The position numbers and the translations under genes were made by a program. Below, in pieces: positions 46,711 to 59,076 of a DNA stretch of 64,000 bases. The stretch comes from Romanomermis culicivorax (Eukaryota > Nematoda > Enoplea > Mermithida > Mermithidae). The first letter of the stretch is position 1, and the number at the start of each line of letters is the position of its first letter. The stretch is from NCBI GenBank assembly GCA_963922205.1, contig CAWUHX010000009.1:1798001-1862000 (forward strand). Direction: 5' to 3'. The notes below the pieces were generated by a model, which searched no databases, had not been told where the DNA came from, and saw only the letters and a list, made by a program, of their open reading frames with translations.

Positions 46711-49700
46711 AATGACTACGCCGTCCACTTCATCTGCAGCCGACGAGCCCCTGCCTTACCGTGAATGTATAAACATGAATGAACGATACATACGCTGTGG
46801 AGAACAGCAGCCGCATCAAAACGACCTTAGTTTCTGCTGCGATGGTACATATTATTTTGCATGCTTTTCTTTTTTGCTTTAATCTTTGCATGTTTCTAAC
46901 ATTTGCTTGGGACCCCATAGGATACCTCCTTCTACAGCCCTGCGCTAGAGCCCATGGCCAGCCGCCTCGATCCAGTCATCCTCAAGTTGTGGCCAATGTC
47001 ACACCACAACCGGCCTCTGCTTTGACTGCCACATATGCCAACTCCCATCATCTCGCTATCATAGCCCGATCCAGTTGACAAGACGCGTCTGTCAAAGTGA
47101 CATCACCGCCCAAGCCGCAGTTTCCCCCGGACATGCACCCATTTTCGTTCTGTGGCACCATGTTTGTTTTTGAAATGGGCACCATGTTTGTTTTTGAAAC
47201 ATTTACTGCTACCCCGGATGACTGGACCATGTTATTCTCCCTGATCGACAGCAACCACACCATCATCATTTCCTTCGATGGGCGGGAATATACGTGCTCC
47301 TGGGTACCCAGTTCGGGACCTATCACCAAAAGAAGAATAAAGATGCCCTGGTTAAGGCGATTCACTTCGATGCGTACCGCATAATCTGAAACATCAACAT
47401 CTCCCTGCTGTTGTAGGAGCTGGCTCTGCAGATTGGTTTTATACCTGAAAAACGTACCTCAAAGGCAACCGTATCGGCCATGTGGGCTTTCGACGTCTCG
47501 AAACCCACTCTCAAATTCCCAGCCGCCCTGTGATTCTTCAAAAACCCCGCAACCTCATTTCTACAATCGGAAGTCCTCACTTAGGCCGCCCTTGATGCAT
47601 TTTATCCGATTTTATTATTTCTGGCCTTCAGCCGTTACGGCTTCATTCCAGAGGTTTACAAGGCCCTGCGTTATTTCTGCACAACTCCTTGGATGCTGCT
47701 GAAATCAACCACTTGGCTGAAACATTAATCGCCACTTTTCACAATGTTGCGCTCACGGAGGTCTTGCCCTCTGACGCTATCGACAGAGTGTGCCCGACTA
47801 TCTCGCAAGTCGCCTTGCCAGCCATTATGCGGGATGAGGTTCTCTCTGTATACCAATTTTTCATGTATGATTACGCATTGTCCGACCACAGTCGGTCTTT
47901 CTGTTTAGGAATGCAGCCAAACGGTTTTTGCGCCATGAAACCACTGAGACGTACGACCCATCCAAAGGTTCTCACTGCTCCCAAAGTGCCGAAAAAGAAA
48001 AAGAAGAAACAGAAAGGTGAATGGAACAAATCGCCGGAGGTGTCTGATGACAAAGATCCATCCCTCCCACCAAAATCGATTTTTGATGACCTGAAATGCC
48101 TTCAAGAAGCCGTCATCTCGGCCATGAAGAGTGGGCTTATGCACCAGCTTATCAAATTGCTCAATTGCCCAGCTTCGCCTATGTACAAATTAGCCATTGT
48201 CGATCGCATTGAATTCAAAACCGACCCCCAGTTGCCACGGATCCCCCACGAAGTCAACGATGTTTGGATCGAGCACATCATCGCAGACCAACCTCTTCGC
48301 GATATGACTTATCAGGGTACCCATTACTGTTATCTCCCTAACACCATCATTAGTCTTTTGCAGGTAGATGGTGAATGGTTTCCACGCCTCATGACTAAGC
48401 ATGCTATTGGCAGTGCTATTAGCTTCGCCTTGCTCTGCCGAGGAGTATGGATATGTACATGATGTGCTGGTACAGCATGCCCAAAATCTCAATCTGGCCA
48501 CGCCTACCATTTTCTACAATTGTATGTGGTACTGCGCCGACGGCAACCCACGAACGCGCCTTACTGAATGGATGAACAGAATACCGGAAAGAGAGCCCTC
48601 TTTTAGCAGCAATCGTGGCACCTACATGTGTAATCGATTGGCCCTTCACCCGATTGTTTTTGACGAAGATTTACACATGGAAACTGCCATTGAACAAATT
48701 GACATCGAGAAATCCGACTACACCGCCAAGCCGCATGGCCGGTTCCACTTCTATTTGGAACTGCTCAATATCATCAATTTCCAAAATCGATTTTCATTTC
48801 CCGCGCCCGTCTATACTTACACGTTGCCGAATACGGCCTCAGTGCATACGCTGACCACCGAAGAACTTCTTGATCACCCGACTTCAGCTCAAGATGTAGA
48901 GCCCGCGGACGAAGAACTTTTGGATATGCCAATTTTCGACTTGAATATGGCGAAGTTGCCACTGTCAATTGACGTGTCGGCTCCTTCCGCCCTCACCACC
49001 ACAGTCGACTTTATGGTCATGACTGCACAAATCACCGATTTCCTCAAATTGACGCTCACTATATAAGGACATTGGCTCCAGTTCCAATGGACGAGTCCAT
49101 GCTGGTTCAACCCACCGCGATGGACGCCGAAGCAAATACTGCAGCTACGGACCAAACCTTGACCGATATTCTAGAGGAAACCACAGCCGACCAATCCACC
49201 GCTATGGATGTTGTGCCCCAAGAACCAGCAGCCATAGCAGCTCTGCCAGCATCCGAACTGGACCCATGCATTTATTTTGCTTCTCCAGTGATCTTGCCCG
49301 GGCCTCCGATGATTGCTATTGTTGCCGCCGCCAGGTATATTGCTCCTGTTCGATTTTCTCAACAAATTATTTCAGATTCTCAAGGCAAGCTCTGGCCACC
49401 ACTCTCACTGTGCATCACTTCCCAACGCCACTGCCCGGAATGTTGTTCCCCGAACATCATTGGATGGACTACCCGGATGCACTCAAGGAAGACATACAAA
49501 GAATCTTGCTTCCACCACCAATGCAAGCGCCACCGGCTTCCCAACCAATTCAAACTGCCCAACTGGCTCCAGTTGTTGCTCAAGCAGCAGTCCCCCCGTG
49601 TGCCGCTCAGCTGCCGCCGCCCGCTATTCTACTGCTGCCGCCTGGGACTCTATTGCCGCCAACAGTGCCTATGGATGTCCAACCTCCACAGGCCCGGAGT

Positions 49701-50975
49701 ACGTCTGCACCAGCTTTAGATCGCCACGGCCAACCAATCCAACGGCCCAGCTGCTACAAACATTCCCCAAAATGAAAACAAAATCAACAGGAAGAAGCCA
49801 ACTATCGAAAAGCTCACAAAACGCATATGACGGACAAAACGCGCACTCAACGAACACCACCACCCAGTACCCCACGTACTGAGCGCGGTAAGATGCCCAG
49901 TGAATGTACAACCTGCCGCGGCGAACAGCGTGCCCAACAGAAAGCCCAAGAAACAGCCCCTCAGACTAGTTCTCAAACTGGCAGGACATCGCAGCCAAAA
50001 GTTATGACCACAGAGACTGCAGCGCCGGCCAAACAAACGCCACCCGCCCGTCAATCGGATGGCCACCGTTCACGCCACGAGTCTCATCACCGTGATGACC
50101 ACCATCGAAAAGAAATGAAACATTCGCCGCCAAAAGATACCACAAGCCGTGATAGCCACCAACATGAATGCCGAGATACCGCACCCCTGCACCATACTCA
50201 AAGCGAACAAACGCATCAGGTGCATTCTACCAGCTTTTACGAAAGTGCGTATCAACACAGTTTCTGCTGCTCACCACCGAAATTGACCGACTATATTAGC
50301 CCCTTGCAATGTGATGCTGAAATTCAAAGACAATTGGAAGCTTTGAAAAACTTGCCAAAGCCGGTGTTCAATGTTCCATTACCGCCCACGCCCCCGATGG
50401 AGAGGTGGAACAAGCCACTTCGTCTTCCGCATTGTTGCCACCCACAGCCACGTCGCTGCAGCCTATCACCCCAACGTCGGCTCAGCCCACCACTGCTGTA
50501 ACTACCACGCGGCTGCCACCTACGGCCCCAATGTCAGTCCAGGCCACCGCACCCCCTCAGTCGTTGTTAGTTATCACCACATGCCCAGTACTCAGAGCCG
50601 CCCAGCCGGCCGGTACTGCGTTGCACTTTGCACCAGGATTGCCAAGCAAAGCCATGAATTTGCTGTACTACATGTGTTTCCGGACCACGGATCCACCACA
50701 TTGCATTACACTGGCAACGCACGCGTTATCCGCCCCGCATGGACCCATCTGTAGAGTTTTTCTTGCCGCGAATCCTCCAGGAAATGGTATTGATCAATTT
50801 CTTTGGTCCCCTCGGAGTTGGAGTCACTATGGCCGTTCACATTTGTGCCACCAATGCTTCGCTGGCCCTCTATCAATACTTTCGAGCCCATTATCATACA
50901 ACATATATCGAACCTCAACCGTCCGTGTCTCCCGATGTCACCGTGCTTATTTTAGGATGGGTTGCTGGCCGTCTG
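46711..50975 (+). pseudogene. Broken ORF2 (exonuclease-like) region of A2
   Basis: Aligns with the A1 spacer frame and ORF2: the leader-like MTTPSTSS frame from 46711, an exonuclease-like part about 47130-47680, the lysine run ([14 protein letters not shown] near 47985), the middle, proline-rich and Arg/Ser-rich parts, and the conserved C-terminal region up to about 50970. Fossil with many breaks. Its value is that it shows ORF2 to be an inherited part of this lineage. Confidence 0.85.
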
Positions 50976-51350
50976 TGTGTCCGTGATTTTTTGGTGGAAG
51001 GAGTTTTCGACCACGGGGAATTAAATGGATGTGGTCACTTTACACACAAATCACCCTGAAAGTAAACAAATACATTTCTGCAATTTTTAGGGCTGAGGGG
51101 TTATCGGCTTTGGTGAATTTGATAGGTGCAGTCACCTCACACAAAAAACTTGAGTGTAAACAAACGTAATCTTGAGTGTAAACAAGCGTATTTCCACTAT
51201 TTTTACGGGAAGGCGTTTCTGACCAAGGAGAATTCAATGGACGCAGTCAGTATACACAAAAAATTGTCCTTCGTATAAACAAAAGTATTTCTGTGATTTT
51301 TTGGGTTGAGAATTCTAGATCATTGGAAATTCAACAGATATGGTCACTTT
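50976..51350 (-). repeat. 98-bp tandem array, block 2 (inverted)
   Basis: Three to four units in reverse orientation (CCGTGATTTTTTGGTGGAAG, GTTTTCGACCACGGGGAATT), starting where A2 breaks off. Confidence 0.85.
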
Positions 51351-51544
51351 ACGTTGTGTTTACATTTGTTAGAAAATTCAAAAATAGTTTAAAAATTATA
51401 ATTGTGGGATAAGTCTCTCAGATAATCAATGAGTGCATCATTGTGTCCTGCACCGAGCCATGCATGATCAAAACGGCTAACAATACGACTGATGCAATGT
51501 GCACAGTATCGATACTTTCACTTGCGAGGTGATGGTTCCTTTTA
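51351..51544. other. Spacer between oppositely oriented array blocks
   Basis: About 190 bp of AT-rich sequence without a gene, separating inverted from forward 98-bp units. Confidence 0.5.
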
Positions 51545-52150
51545 CAGGTATGAAGTGACTGCATCCGTTGAATTCCTCGCAGTCGAAAACCTGTCCGCCA
51601 AAAGTTCACGGAAATACGCTTGTTTACACTCAGAATAATTTTTTGTGTAAAGTGACTGCGTCCATTGAACTCCCACGGTTACAAACTTTTACCAAAAAAG
51701 GACGGAAATACGCTAGTTTACACCCCGAATGACTTCTTGTGTTAAATGACTACATCTATTTAATTCCCCGCGATCGTAAACTCCTTCCACAAAAAGCTCA
51801 CGGAAATGTGCTTGTTTACACCCCGGACGATATTTTGTGTAAAGAGATTACATCTATTGAATTCACCGCGGTCGGAAACTCCTTCCACTAAGAAATCACG
51901 AAAATACGCTTCTTCACACTCGAGATAATTTTTTGTGTAAAATAATCGCCTCATTGGATTCCCCACGGTCAAAAACTCCTTCCCCCAAAAAATGACGAAA
52001 ATACGCTAGTTTACGCCCCGGATATTTTTTTGTGTAAAGTGACCACATTCATTGAATTCGCCGCGATCGTAAACTCCTTCCACCAAAAAATCACGAATAT
52101 ACGCTTGTTTACACCCGTGAAATTTTTTTTGTAAAGTCCCTTTCCCCAAT
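51545..52150 (+). repeat. 98-bp tandem array, block 3
   Basis: About six forward units of the same 98-bp family as block 1. Confidence 0.9.
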
Positions 52151-52164
52151 AAGACCACGGAAAT

Positions 52165-52390
52165 ATCTTTGTTGTTTGGGGACCATAAGTTGGGGATATT
52201 TTGCTGGAGATAATATTTTGTTAGAGATGTTTTGTTGGAGACATTTTGTGCAGGAGACATTTTGCACCGGGACGTTTTGTTCGGAGATCATTTGTTGGGG
52301 ATATTTTGTACGGAGACATTTTGTGTGGCGATCATATGTTGCGGATATTTTATTGGAGACATTTTGTTGGAGACATTTTGTCGTAGATCC
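52165..52390 (-). repeat. Inverted copy of the AACAAAATGTCTCC array
   Basis: Reverse complement matches 38590-38810 unit by unit, including the variants ATGATCGCC/ATGATCCCC and the GGTGCAAAATGTCTCC unit. It is thus a true dispersed copy, not an independent expansion. Confidence 0.85.
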
Positions 52391-52394
52391 GTTG

Positions 52395-53395
52395 ATAATT
52401 AATCTTATCTCAAAATGAGACGTTTTGGCTGGTTTTGTGGGCTGAGTTTCGTGGTATCATTTATTTTGCTTGAAAACGCTAATTCATGCCCCTACACTAT
52501 GCCAAAGTTTGAAAATTGATCTATTTTTGACATTTTTAAGTGGTTTTGCTAGCCAAGCGATATTTCAGGACTGGATTGATCTTATTTGATGAATGAATAT
52601 GCGTTTTACATAAGAGAAAACAAGCTTTCTTTTGGTATAATATTTACAGTAAATAATTGCATATTACACCTTTCCATAGAGTTTAAAATGTCGAATATGT
52701 GCCGTCGAAATTGAAATAATTTTGTTTATTAGCACTTCCGAGCACTTTCCCATCAGAAGCCGCAGAATTTTATTTTCTTATTTTATAGCTCAAGCACTTT
52801 TATTGTATTGGTTAAATTTTCATCAAAATTTGTGTACCGTTTTGGGAGCTGCAGGGCTTTGAAGAAGGCATACTATAAAAATTTCTCTGAAATCATTGTT
52901 TTTTCCTGGTGGCCCTTGTCTACAACTTGTGATACATTTATTCTCTATACCATAGAACTATCAAGTGACTAACAGACTATAGTTTGATGTACTAAATGTT
53001 CCACAAACAAACATTTTACACCGTCCAAGAGAGTTTGATTGAACAGTCGAAAATGAGAAGCTAAAATAAAAACCCCATTAAGAGGCACTCCCAACCCCTT
53101 CACCTGTGATGCCGCAGAATTTTATCTTTTTATTGTTTCACCTTTCTACAGTAGATGTGAAAGCAGCATCACGATTCGAATAGCCCTTGAGAAGAAACAC
53201 ATATTCAAAGAAAGCAAAATCCTGAAAATTGCCCAAAATTTTTTTGGTGTTTTTGTGTTTCCAAAGAGTTGGTTCATTATGGCAATGCTGGAACCAGACA
53301 ATATATTAAAAAAGCCACAACCTTTTGAACTTTTGAACACGTTGTAGCAAAACAGTAATTTATGATTTTAACTGCATTTTCGTTTACTTGATAAA
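52395..53395 (-). mobile_element. TTAA-transposon family fragment (minus orientation)
   Basis: Reverse complement of the right half of the element at 21086-23780 (22840-23740) with more sequence inward; the outermost roughly 40 bp are missing. Moderately diverged. No coding frame. Confidence 0.75.
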
Positions 53396-54219
53396 TTTTG
53401 TTCAATTCCATTGAGTCACTGATCCAATAGGATGAAACAAGCCCACGCCCAATCAAATCTCACAAAATCTATCTCATTCACGTGAAAAAGACAATCACAA
53501 AGCTCGTTGTGTGAATTGTTCCAGTAAACTTCAGATCAGAATTAAGCATAATACATTTTTTCATCTCTGTCTGTTCTAAGCATAGATAAAAAGATGTGCA
53601 CCAACCATAGGCGTGCGACCATGATACAAGAAATTTTTTTTGATCCTACAGCAATGTGTACTGTACCAGAGATGTAGGATACTCTGAAGGGAGCAACATA
53701 AGTAAAGAAATCCGGGTAAAATCAACAGGGTCTCTGCAAATTTGGAAAATCGTGTAAAAATGGACAAAAATACCCCTTCACGGAATCTCAAAAACTGTTG
53801 GGCCCAAAATTTAGATGCTTTCTAAGTGTGATTGAGGCCGAGTTTCATCGAATAATTTATGAAGAAATTTCAAACAGATTACTCTGCATGAGACGACAGT
53901 AACCCGAACTTCGAGTTAAAACTTTCCTTAGTCCTGCCCTCGTAATTAGTCTAATTTAAAAATGAAGATATACAAAACATTTTTCGCCATGAGTGTTACC
54001 CATACGCTAAAAAAGTAGTGCAGAATCCATGAACCAGAAGTACAGGACCATCAAACAATTGAAATTTTCTCTACCACTCGAGTCCCATCATTCAGTTTTT
54101 CCGAACAATATGTCACTAACAACTTGACGTTTTCAAATTTTTGCAATAACATCAACATCATTTTGCTGACCATCGAGTGGCAATAGGTTGATTTGTAAAA
54201 TCCTAAGGCAAAGGTTTCA
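53396..54219. other. No recognisable feature
   Basis: AT-rich intron sequence. No exon, RNA gene or repeat boundary recognised. Confidence 0.5.
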
Positions 54220-54420
54220 TGCAATGCCATCTGAAGTAGTGCTGCGCCCGGCTGTTCATTACGCGGCATACACCGCACTCACCACCACCACTACAACCAC
54301 AATTTTCCAACCATCTATGTGGCATAGTTAGCGCTTGGCAGGGCGTCTGCCTTGACTGCAGAAGGTCATGGGTTCGACCCCTCACCGAGCGTTGTTTTTT
54401 GTGGGTTTGGGCATACGACA
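54220..54420 (+). mobile_element. tRNA-derived SINE head or tRNA pseudogene
   Basis: A box TGGCATAGTTAGC (54320-54332) and B box GGTTCGACCCC (54371-54381). Between them a perfect 5-bp anticodon stem (TCTGC/GCAGA) closes a 7-base loop with a TGA anticodon. The acceptor ends do not pair, so it is not a working tRNA. The family differs from the SINE at 34530-34912. Outer limits are approximate. Confidence 0.65.
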
Positions 54421-55446
54421 CATTCTCGTATAATTGGAAATTTACTGACGAAATTTGGCCCCATGCACACCTATAAAATATCTAGATTTTGGACCTAGCA
54501 GTTTGCAAGATTCTAAGGGGGATGTTGTTGCCTATTTTTGCATCTTTTTTTCAAATTTTCAGAACCCCTGTTGATTTTAGGGCCCGGGTTATTATTCCTA
54601 TATTGCTCGTTTCAAGGTACCCTACATCAATTTTTTCCTTCATGATACTCTTTCTACTCCAATCATTTCAAAATTTTCGAAATTGATTTGATCTCTAATA
54701 AGGCTGTTTGTCCAAACTGCGACCACTGCTTCAATCATTTCTAAATGAATGGTGTGTGTTGGTCGACCAGGTAACACTGCTGCCAGATCATGATCCCATC
54801 TTTCATGGCATATCAACTTGACTAACTATTTATTACTTTATATTAAGATAGACGCCAATTGATTGTGTCAGCAAATACAGCAAATAATACTCTAAAGGTA
54901 AAGAAAACAAAAATTTGTTACATCAAAGTCGTTTGTGTCGATTGATGCACATAAGCAATTTGATTATAAAGAAATTACCAACCATAATAAGAAATGTTTT
55001 AATTTCCAGTGAACAATTTGCTGCTTATGTTAGCTGTGCAATGCTATTGGTGTTTACACTATCGCCATCTTCACATATTTGTAGATAAAAAACACAAAAG
55101 TAAGTGCTCATTTCTTTTCAAATGAGTCCTCTAACGAAGATTTTCCTATGGTTTGCCGTATGAGTAGAAAAAAATCATCAGTGCTGATTTAGATTCGTCA
55201 TTTGCTCGAGAGATTCTTTTCATATGCTGCACCTTAAAGAAAGATCATTTCCCTAAATCTATATGACAAACGTGGAATGAGTTGCAAATACAGAAATCAA
55301 ACTGCTATTCACACAGCAATCTTTATGCTTTTTCTTTTTCGGGCGAATGCGATAAACTTTGTGAGGTTTGATTAAGCGGGGACGGTCGTATCATCGTTTT
55401 AGATCAATGATCCAAACGGAATTGAATAAATTGATCAAGTAGATGA
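54421..55446. other. No recognisable feature
   Basis: AT-rich intron sequence without a gene or clear repeat. Confidence 0.5.
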
Positions 55447-56536
55447 GAACTAGTTTATTAGAAAATGCCCCGATCGGGCAGAAAAAAGGAGAATATACTT
55501 GCTTCGACACTTGCCATGGTAGAAAAAGAAGTGGACTAGATTTTTGAGAACTTGGGTCAAAGTTGGAAAAAATTCACTTCCTTTATATTGGATTTTCATT
55601 CTTTCTCAAAAAAATTGTCTATGTCTGTGAAAAAGTATATTCTGCAGCATCGTGCATTTTGTCCTTCAGCTGGCATCAACTACAGTAGAATTTTTCCGTA
55701 TGAAAATTATATGCACCTGACTTCAAGTGTAAAGAAATGGTAAACCGATAGCATTCTAACTTCCGACCAATTCAAAACTCCTGCCTTTCACACTAGCTGA
55801 AAAATAGTGAGGGAGGCATATTACAGTCATTGTCAGAACGATAAAGGAACCTGAGGTTCATTGCACTAACCCAACATGAGGATAATCTCAACATCGGGAT
55901 TAAATTGATGATCCTGAGTTTAAGCTGTTCACAATGTCCAAATTATTTTCTTTCAATGCACAAATCATACTCACTTCAGAATTAACTAAAACTGAGGTTT
56001 AAGTTCGAGTTTGGGAATCACAGAAATTTTCATATTTATTTGCTTTAGAGACAAGAAAATTATGCGAAAATGTCACTTGATTCTTTTTGTTGACACCAAA
56101 TTCAGTGAAATGTTTAACACCATTGGAAGCAAACATGTGTGAGAGGAGACACGAGGGTGCAAATTTCCACAAGGGTTTTGAAACCGGAAAATTTGTTATG
56201 CAAAAAATTTTTTGGTCAATTTTTTTTTGAATTTTTTGTCTCACAAAATGCTAAAACACCAAGGTCCACGCCTGTACTCTCCTAAAAATTTCAGAGATGC
56301 ACATGCTTGGTTGGAAAGTGTGTTGATGGACTCAGCTGCAGAATATACTTTTTCACAGACATAGACAATTTTTTTGAGAAAGAATGAAAATCCAATATAA
56401 AGGAAGTGAATTTTTTCCAACTTTGACCCAAGTTCTCAAAAATCTAGTCCACTTCTTTTTCTACCATGGCAAGTGTCGAAGCAAGTATATTCTCCTTTTT
56501 TCTGCCCGATCGGGGCATTTTCTAATAAACTAGTTC
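55447..56536 (+). mobile_element. Non-autonomous transposon with perfect 199-bp inverted repeats
   Basis: 1,090 bp. Ends GAACTAGTTTATTAGAAAAT; the inverted repeats 55447-55645 and 56338-56536 read identical base for base. They include the palindrome CCCCGATCGGG. The middle (about 690 bp) has no coding frame. A target duplication is not obvious. A diverged, truncated relative is at 18382-19004. Superfamily not assignable. Confidence 0.85.
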
Positions 56537-56714
56537 ACCTCTTTTTAGTGGGCCTCAACCATGCACGAAAACTTTCATAGAAGAATTTTGATGTTTTAAA
56601 TTTGGTCATCTACTTCAAAAAAACAATAAAAAAAACTTCAAGCAACAAATTCTCACCTCCGGCAAAAGTAAAGGATGTGTAAACCGCATAGTACTTCAAA
56701 AACGTTGTAAAGAT

Positions 56715-57560
56715 ACTGAAAGGTGACCATATCTATTGAATTCCTTATGGTTTAGAATCCTTCAACCCAAAAAATCGCAGAAATACCTTTGTTTACACAA
56801 ATGACTTTTTTCGTGTAAACTGACTCCGTCCATTGAATTTCCCATGGTCAGAAACATTTTCCCTCAAAAATCGCAGAAATACATTTGTTTACACTCAATA
56901 TGGATTGATATGTAAAGTAATCACTTTCATTAAATTCCCAGTGGTCGAAAACCCCTCCCACAAAAAACTCACGAAAACAGGCTTGGTTAAATCCGGAATA
57001 ATTTATTTGTGTAAAGTGACACATCCATTGAATTCCCCGTAGTCGAAAACCCCTTCCATAAGAATCACGAAAATACGCTTGTTTACACCCGCGATAGTTT
57101 TTTTTATAAGATGATCGCATTCATCAAATTCTCTGTGATCGAAAACCCCGTCCACCGGAAAATCACGAAAATACGTTTGTTTACAACCGGGATAAGTTTT
57201 TGTGTAAAGTGATCGCATTCATTAAATTCCCCGTGGTCGAAAACCCCTTCCATCAATAAATCACGAAAATACGTTTGTTTACACACGGGATAGTTTTTGG
57301 TGTAAAGTAATCACATTCATTGAATTCCTCGTTGTCGAAAATCCCCTCCTCAAGAAAATTACGGCAGTATGCTTGTTTACACCGTGGATAATTTATTTGT
57401 GTAAAGTGAGGACGTCTATTGAATTCCCCGCAGTCGAAAACTCCCTCCACTGAAAAATCACGGAAATACGCTTGTTTACACCCTGGATAATTTTTCGTGT
57501 AAAGTGACCGCGTCCATCAAATTCCCAATGGTCGAAAACCCTTGCAGCCCAAAAATCCCA
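56715..57560 (+). repeat. 98-bp tandem array, block 4
   Basis: About eight units; unit length measured as 98 bp between recurring (T/A)ATC(G/A)CATTCAT stretches at 57112, 57210 and 57308. Directly followed by dispersed repeat R. Confidence 0.9.
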
Positions 57561-57569
57561 ATAAGGCTA

Positions 57570-58044
57570 CAGGTTTATTTGAAACGGCTAAAAAATTAGT
57601 AGTGCATTATGCTGCAAAAACTAATTTTTTTGAACCCACAAGTATTATATAACAAAATTGGGGAATTTGGCTTTTTCCGGGACTTTGGACAACCATATAA
57701 TTGAATTGAAGCCATATTTCAAAGAAAAAAAAATTCGCATTTGAGATTACACCCCCAAGATGCTTAGGCCGAAGTATGGAGGTTGGATATGGCACACCGA
57801 TTGCTGGGCATGGTGGAACTGGGGGGGGGGGGGCCTAAAAAGGTGCGTTTTTTACCTGTTTTTGGGGCCCCACCGAGCACCACTTGCAGATAGAGGCGAA
57901 ATGACAAAAGGCACCCCATAGTTTGCCCCTATGCCCGATATTATGCAAAAAACCCGAAGGTTCTAGCTCTTACCGTTTTGGCTCTAGAGGGGGGGACATG
58001 AAATTTGGGGGCCAAGTATATTATAGGTTGACGCTGTCGCGCCA
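57570..58044 (+). repeat. Dispersed repeat R, copy 2
   Basis: Patchwise match to 33130-33540, including GGGGGCCAAGTATATTA and CGCCACCTATGAT. Contains a poly-G run near 57820. Follows a 98-bp array, as copy 1 does, and abuts a TTAA-family fragment. Confidence 0.75.
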
Positions 58045-58970
58045 CCTATGATGCAGTTAAAATCATAAATCACTGTTTTGCTACAACGTGTCCAGAAAGT
58101 TGTGACCTTCTCAATATATGTTCTGCTTCCAATATTGAGATGATGAACCAACTCCTTGAAAACACAAAAATGCCAAAAAAATTTGAGCAATTTTAAGGAT
58201 TTTGCTTTCTTTGGATATGTGCTTCTCCGCAAGGGGTGTTCGAATCGCGATGCTGCTTTCCCATCTACTGTAGAAATGTGTGAACAATTTCTTTATTTTT
58301 GCTTCTCATTTTCGACTGTTCAATCAAACTCTCTTGGACGGTGTAAAATGTTTGCTTGTGGAACAATTAGTACATCAAACTATAGTCTGTTAGTCACTTG
58401 ATAATTCTATGGTATAGAGAATAAATGTATCACAAGTTGTAGACAAGGGCCACCAGGAAAATGCAATGATTTCAGAAAAATTTTTATAGTATGCCTTCTT
58501 CAGAGTTGTGCACCCAAAACGGTATAAAAATTTTGATGAAAATTTAATCAATACAATAAAAATGCTTGAGCTATAAAATGAGAAAATAAAATTCTGCGAC
58601 TTCCGATGGGAAGGTGCTCGGAAGTGCTGATAAACAAATTTTTTTTCAATTTTGACAGCTCGTTTTCGACACTTCAAACTCTATGAAAAAGTGCAATATG
58701 CAATTATTCACTGTATATATTATGCGGGAAGAAAGCTTGTTTTCTCCTCTGTAAATTGAATATTGATTCATCAAATAATACCAATCCAATCTTGAAATAT
58801 CGCTTGGCTAGCAAGACCACTGAAAAATGCCGCGGCATGAATTTGCGTTTTCAAGTAAAATCAATGATACCCTGGAACTCAGCGCACAAAACTACCCAAA
58901 TATCTCATTTTGAGATATGATTAATTTTCAACTTATCATAGGGAAAGTAGAATCTCTCAGAAATCGTGTC
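58045..58970 (+). mobile_element. TTAA-transposon family fragment (plus orientation)
   Basis: Matches 22840-23780 and has the full right end (CTCAGAAATCGTGTC, 58970), followed by TTATTAA. In inverse orientation to the fragment at 52395-53395. No coding frame. Confidence 0.75.
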
Positions 58971-59076
58971 TTATTAACTACAGCACCACTCTAACGCGCA
59001 TGTGTTCAGGATCTATGTTTAACAAAAAATTTTTTAGAGTTCCACGCTAAATGCTCTAATTCAAAATCATTGATTA

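Larger units (their letters stand above)
38811..50975 (+). mobile_element. Gypsy-type retrotransposon, copy A2, old and broken
   Basis: Same layout as A1: LTR (38811-39357), primer site, gag-pol region, spacer and ORF2 region, all on the plus strand. It ends near 50975 within the ORF2 region, where 98-bp satellite units begin; no 3' LTR is seen. Roughly twenty-five or more breaks, spread over both coding regions. Many CpG sites of A1 appear as TpG or CpA here. It lies in the receptor intron, antisense to the gene. Much older than A1. Confidence 0.9.

Noticed and set aside
54315-54392. Functional tRNA-Ser(TGA)
   Set aside because: The anticodon stem is good but the acceptor stem is missing.
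56715-57560. CRISPR-like array
   Set aside because: Units are 98 bp, tandem, diverged and without spacers, in animal DNA; this is a satellite/minisatellite.
52395-58970. One confirmed 6.5-kb transposon
   Set aside because: The left outer end and a target duplication are missing, so it is listed as two fragments and only raised as a possibility.
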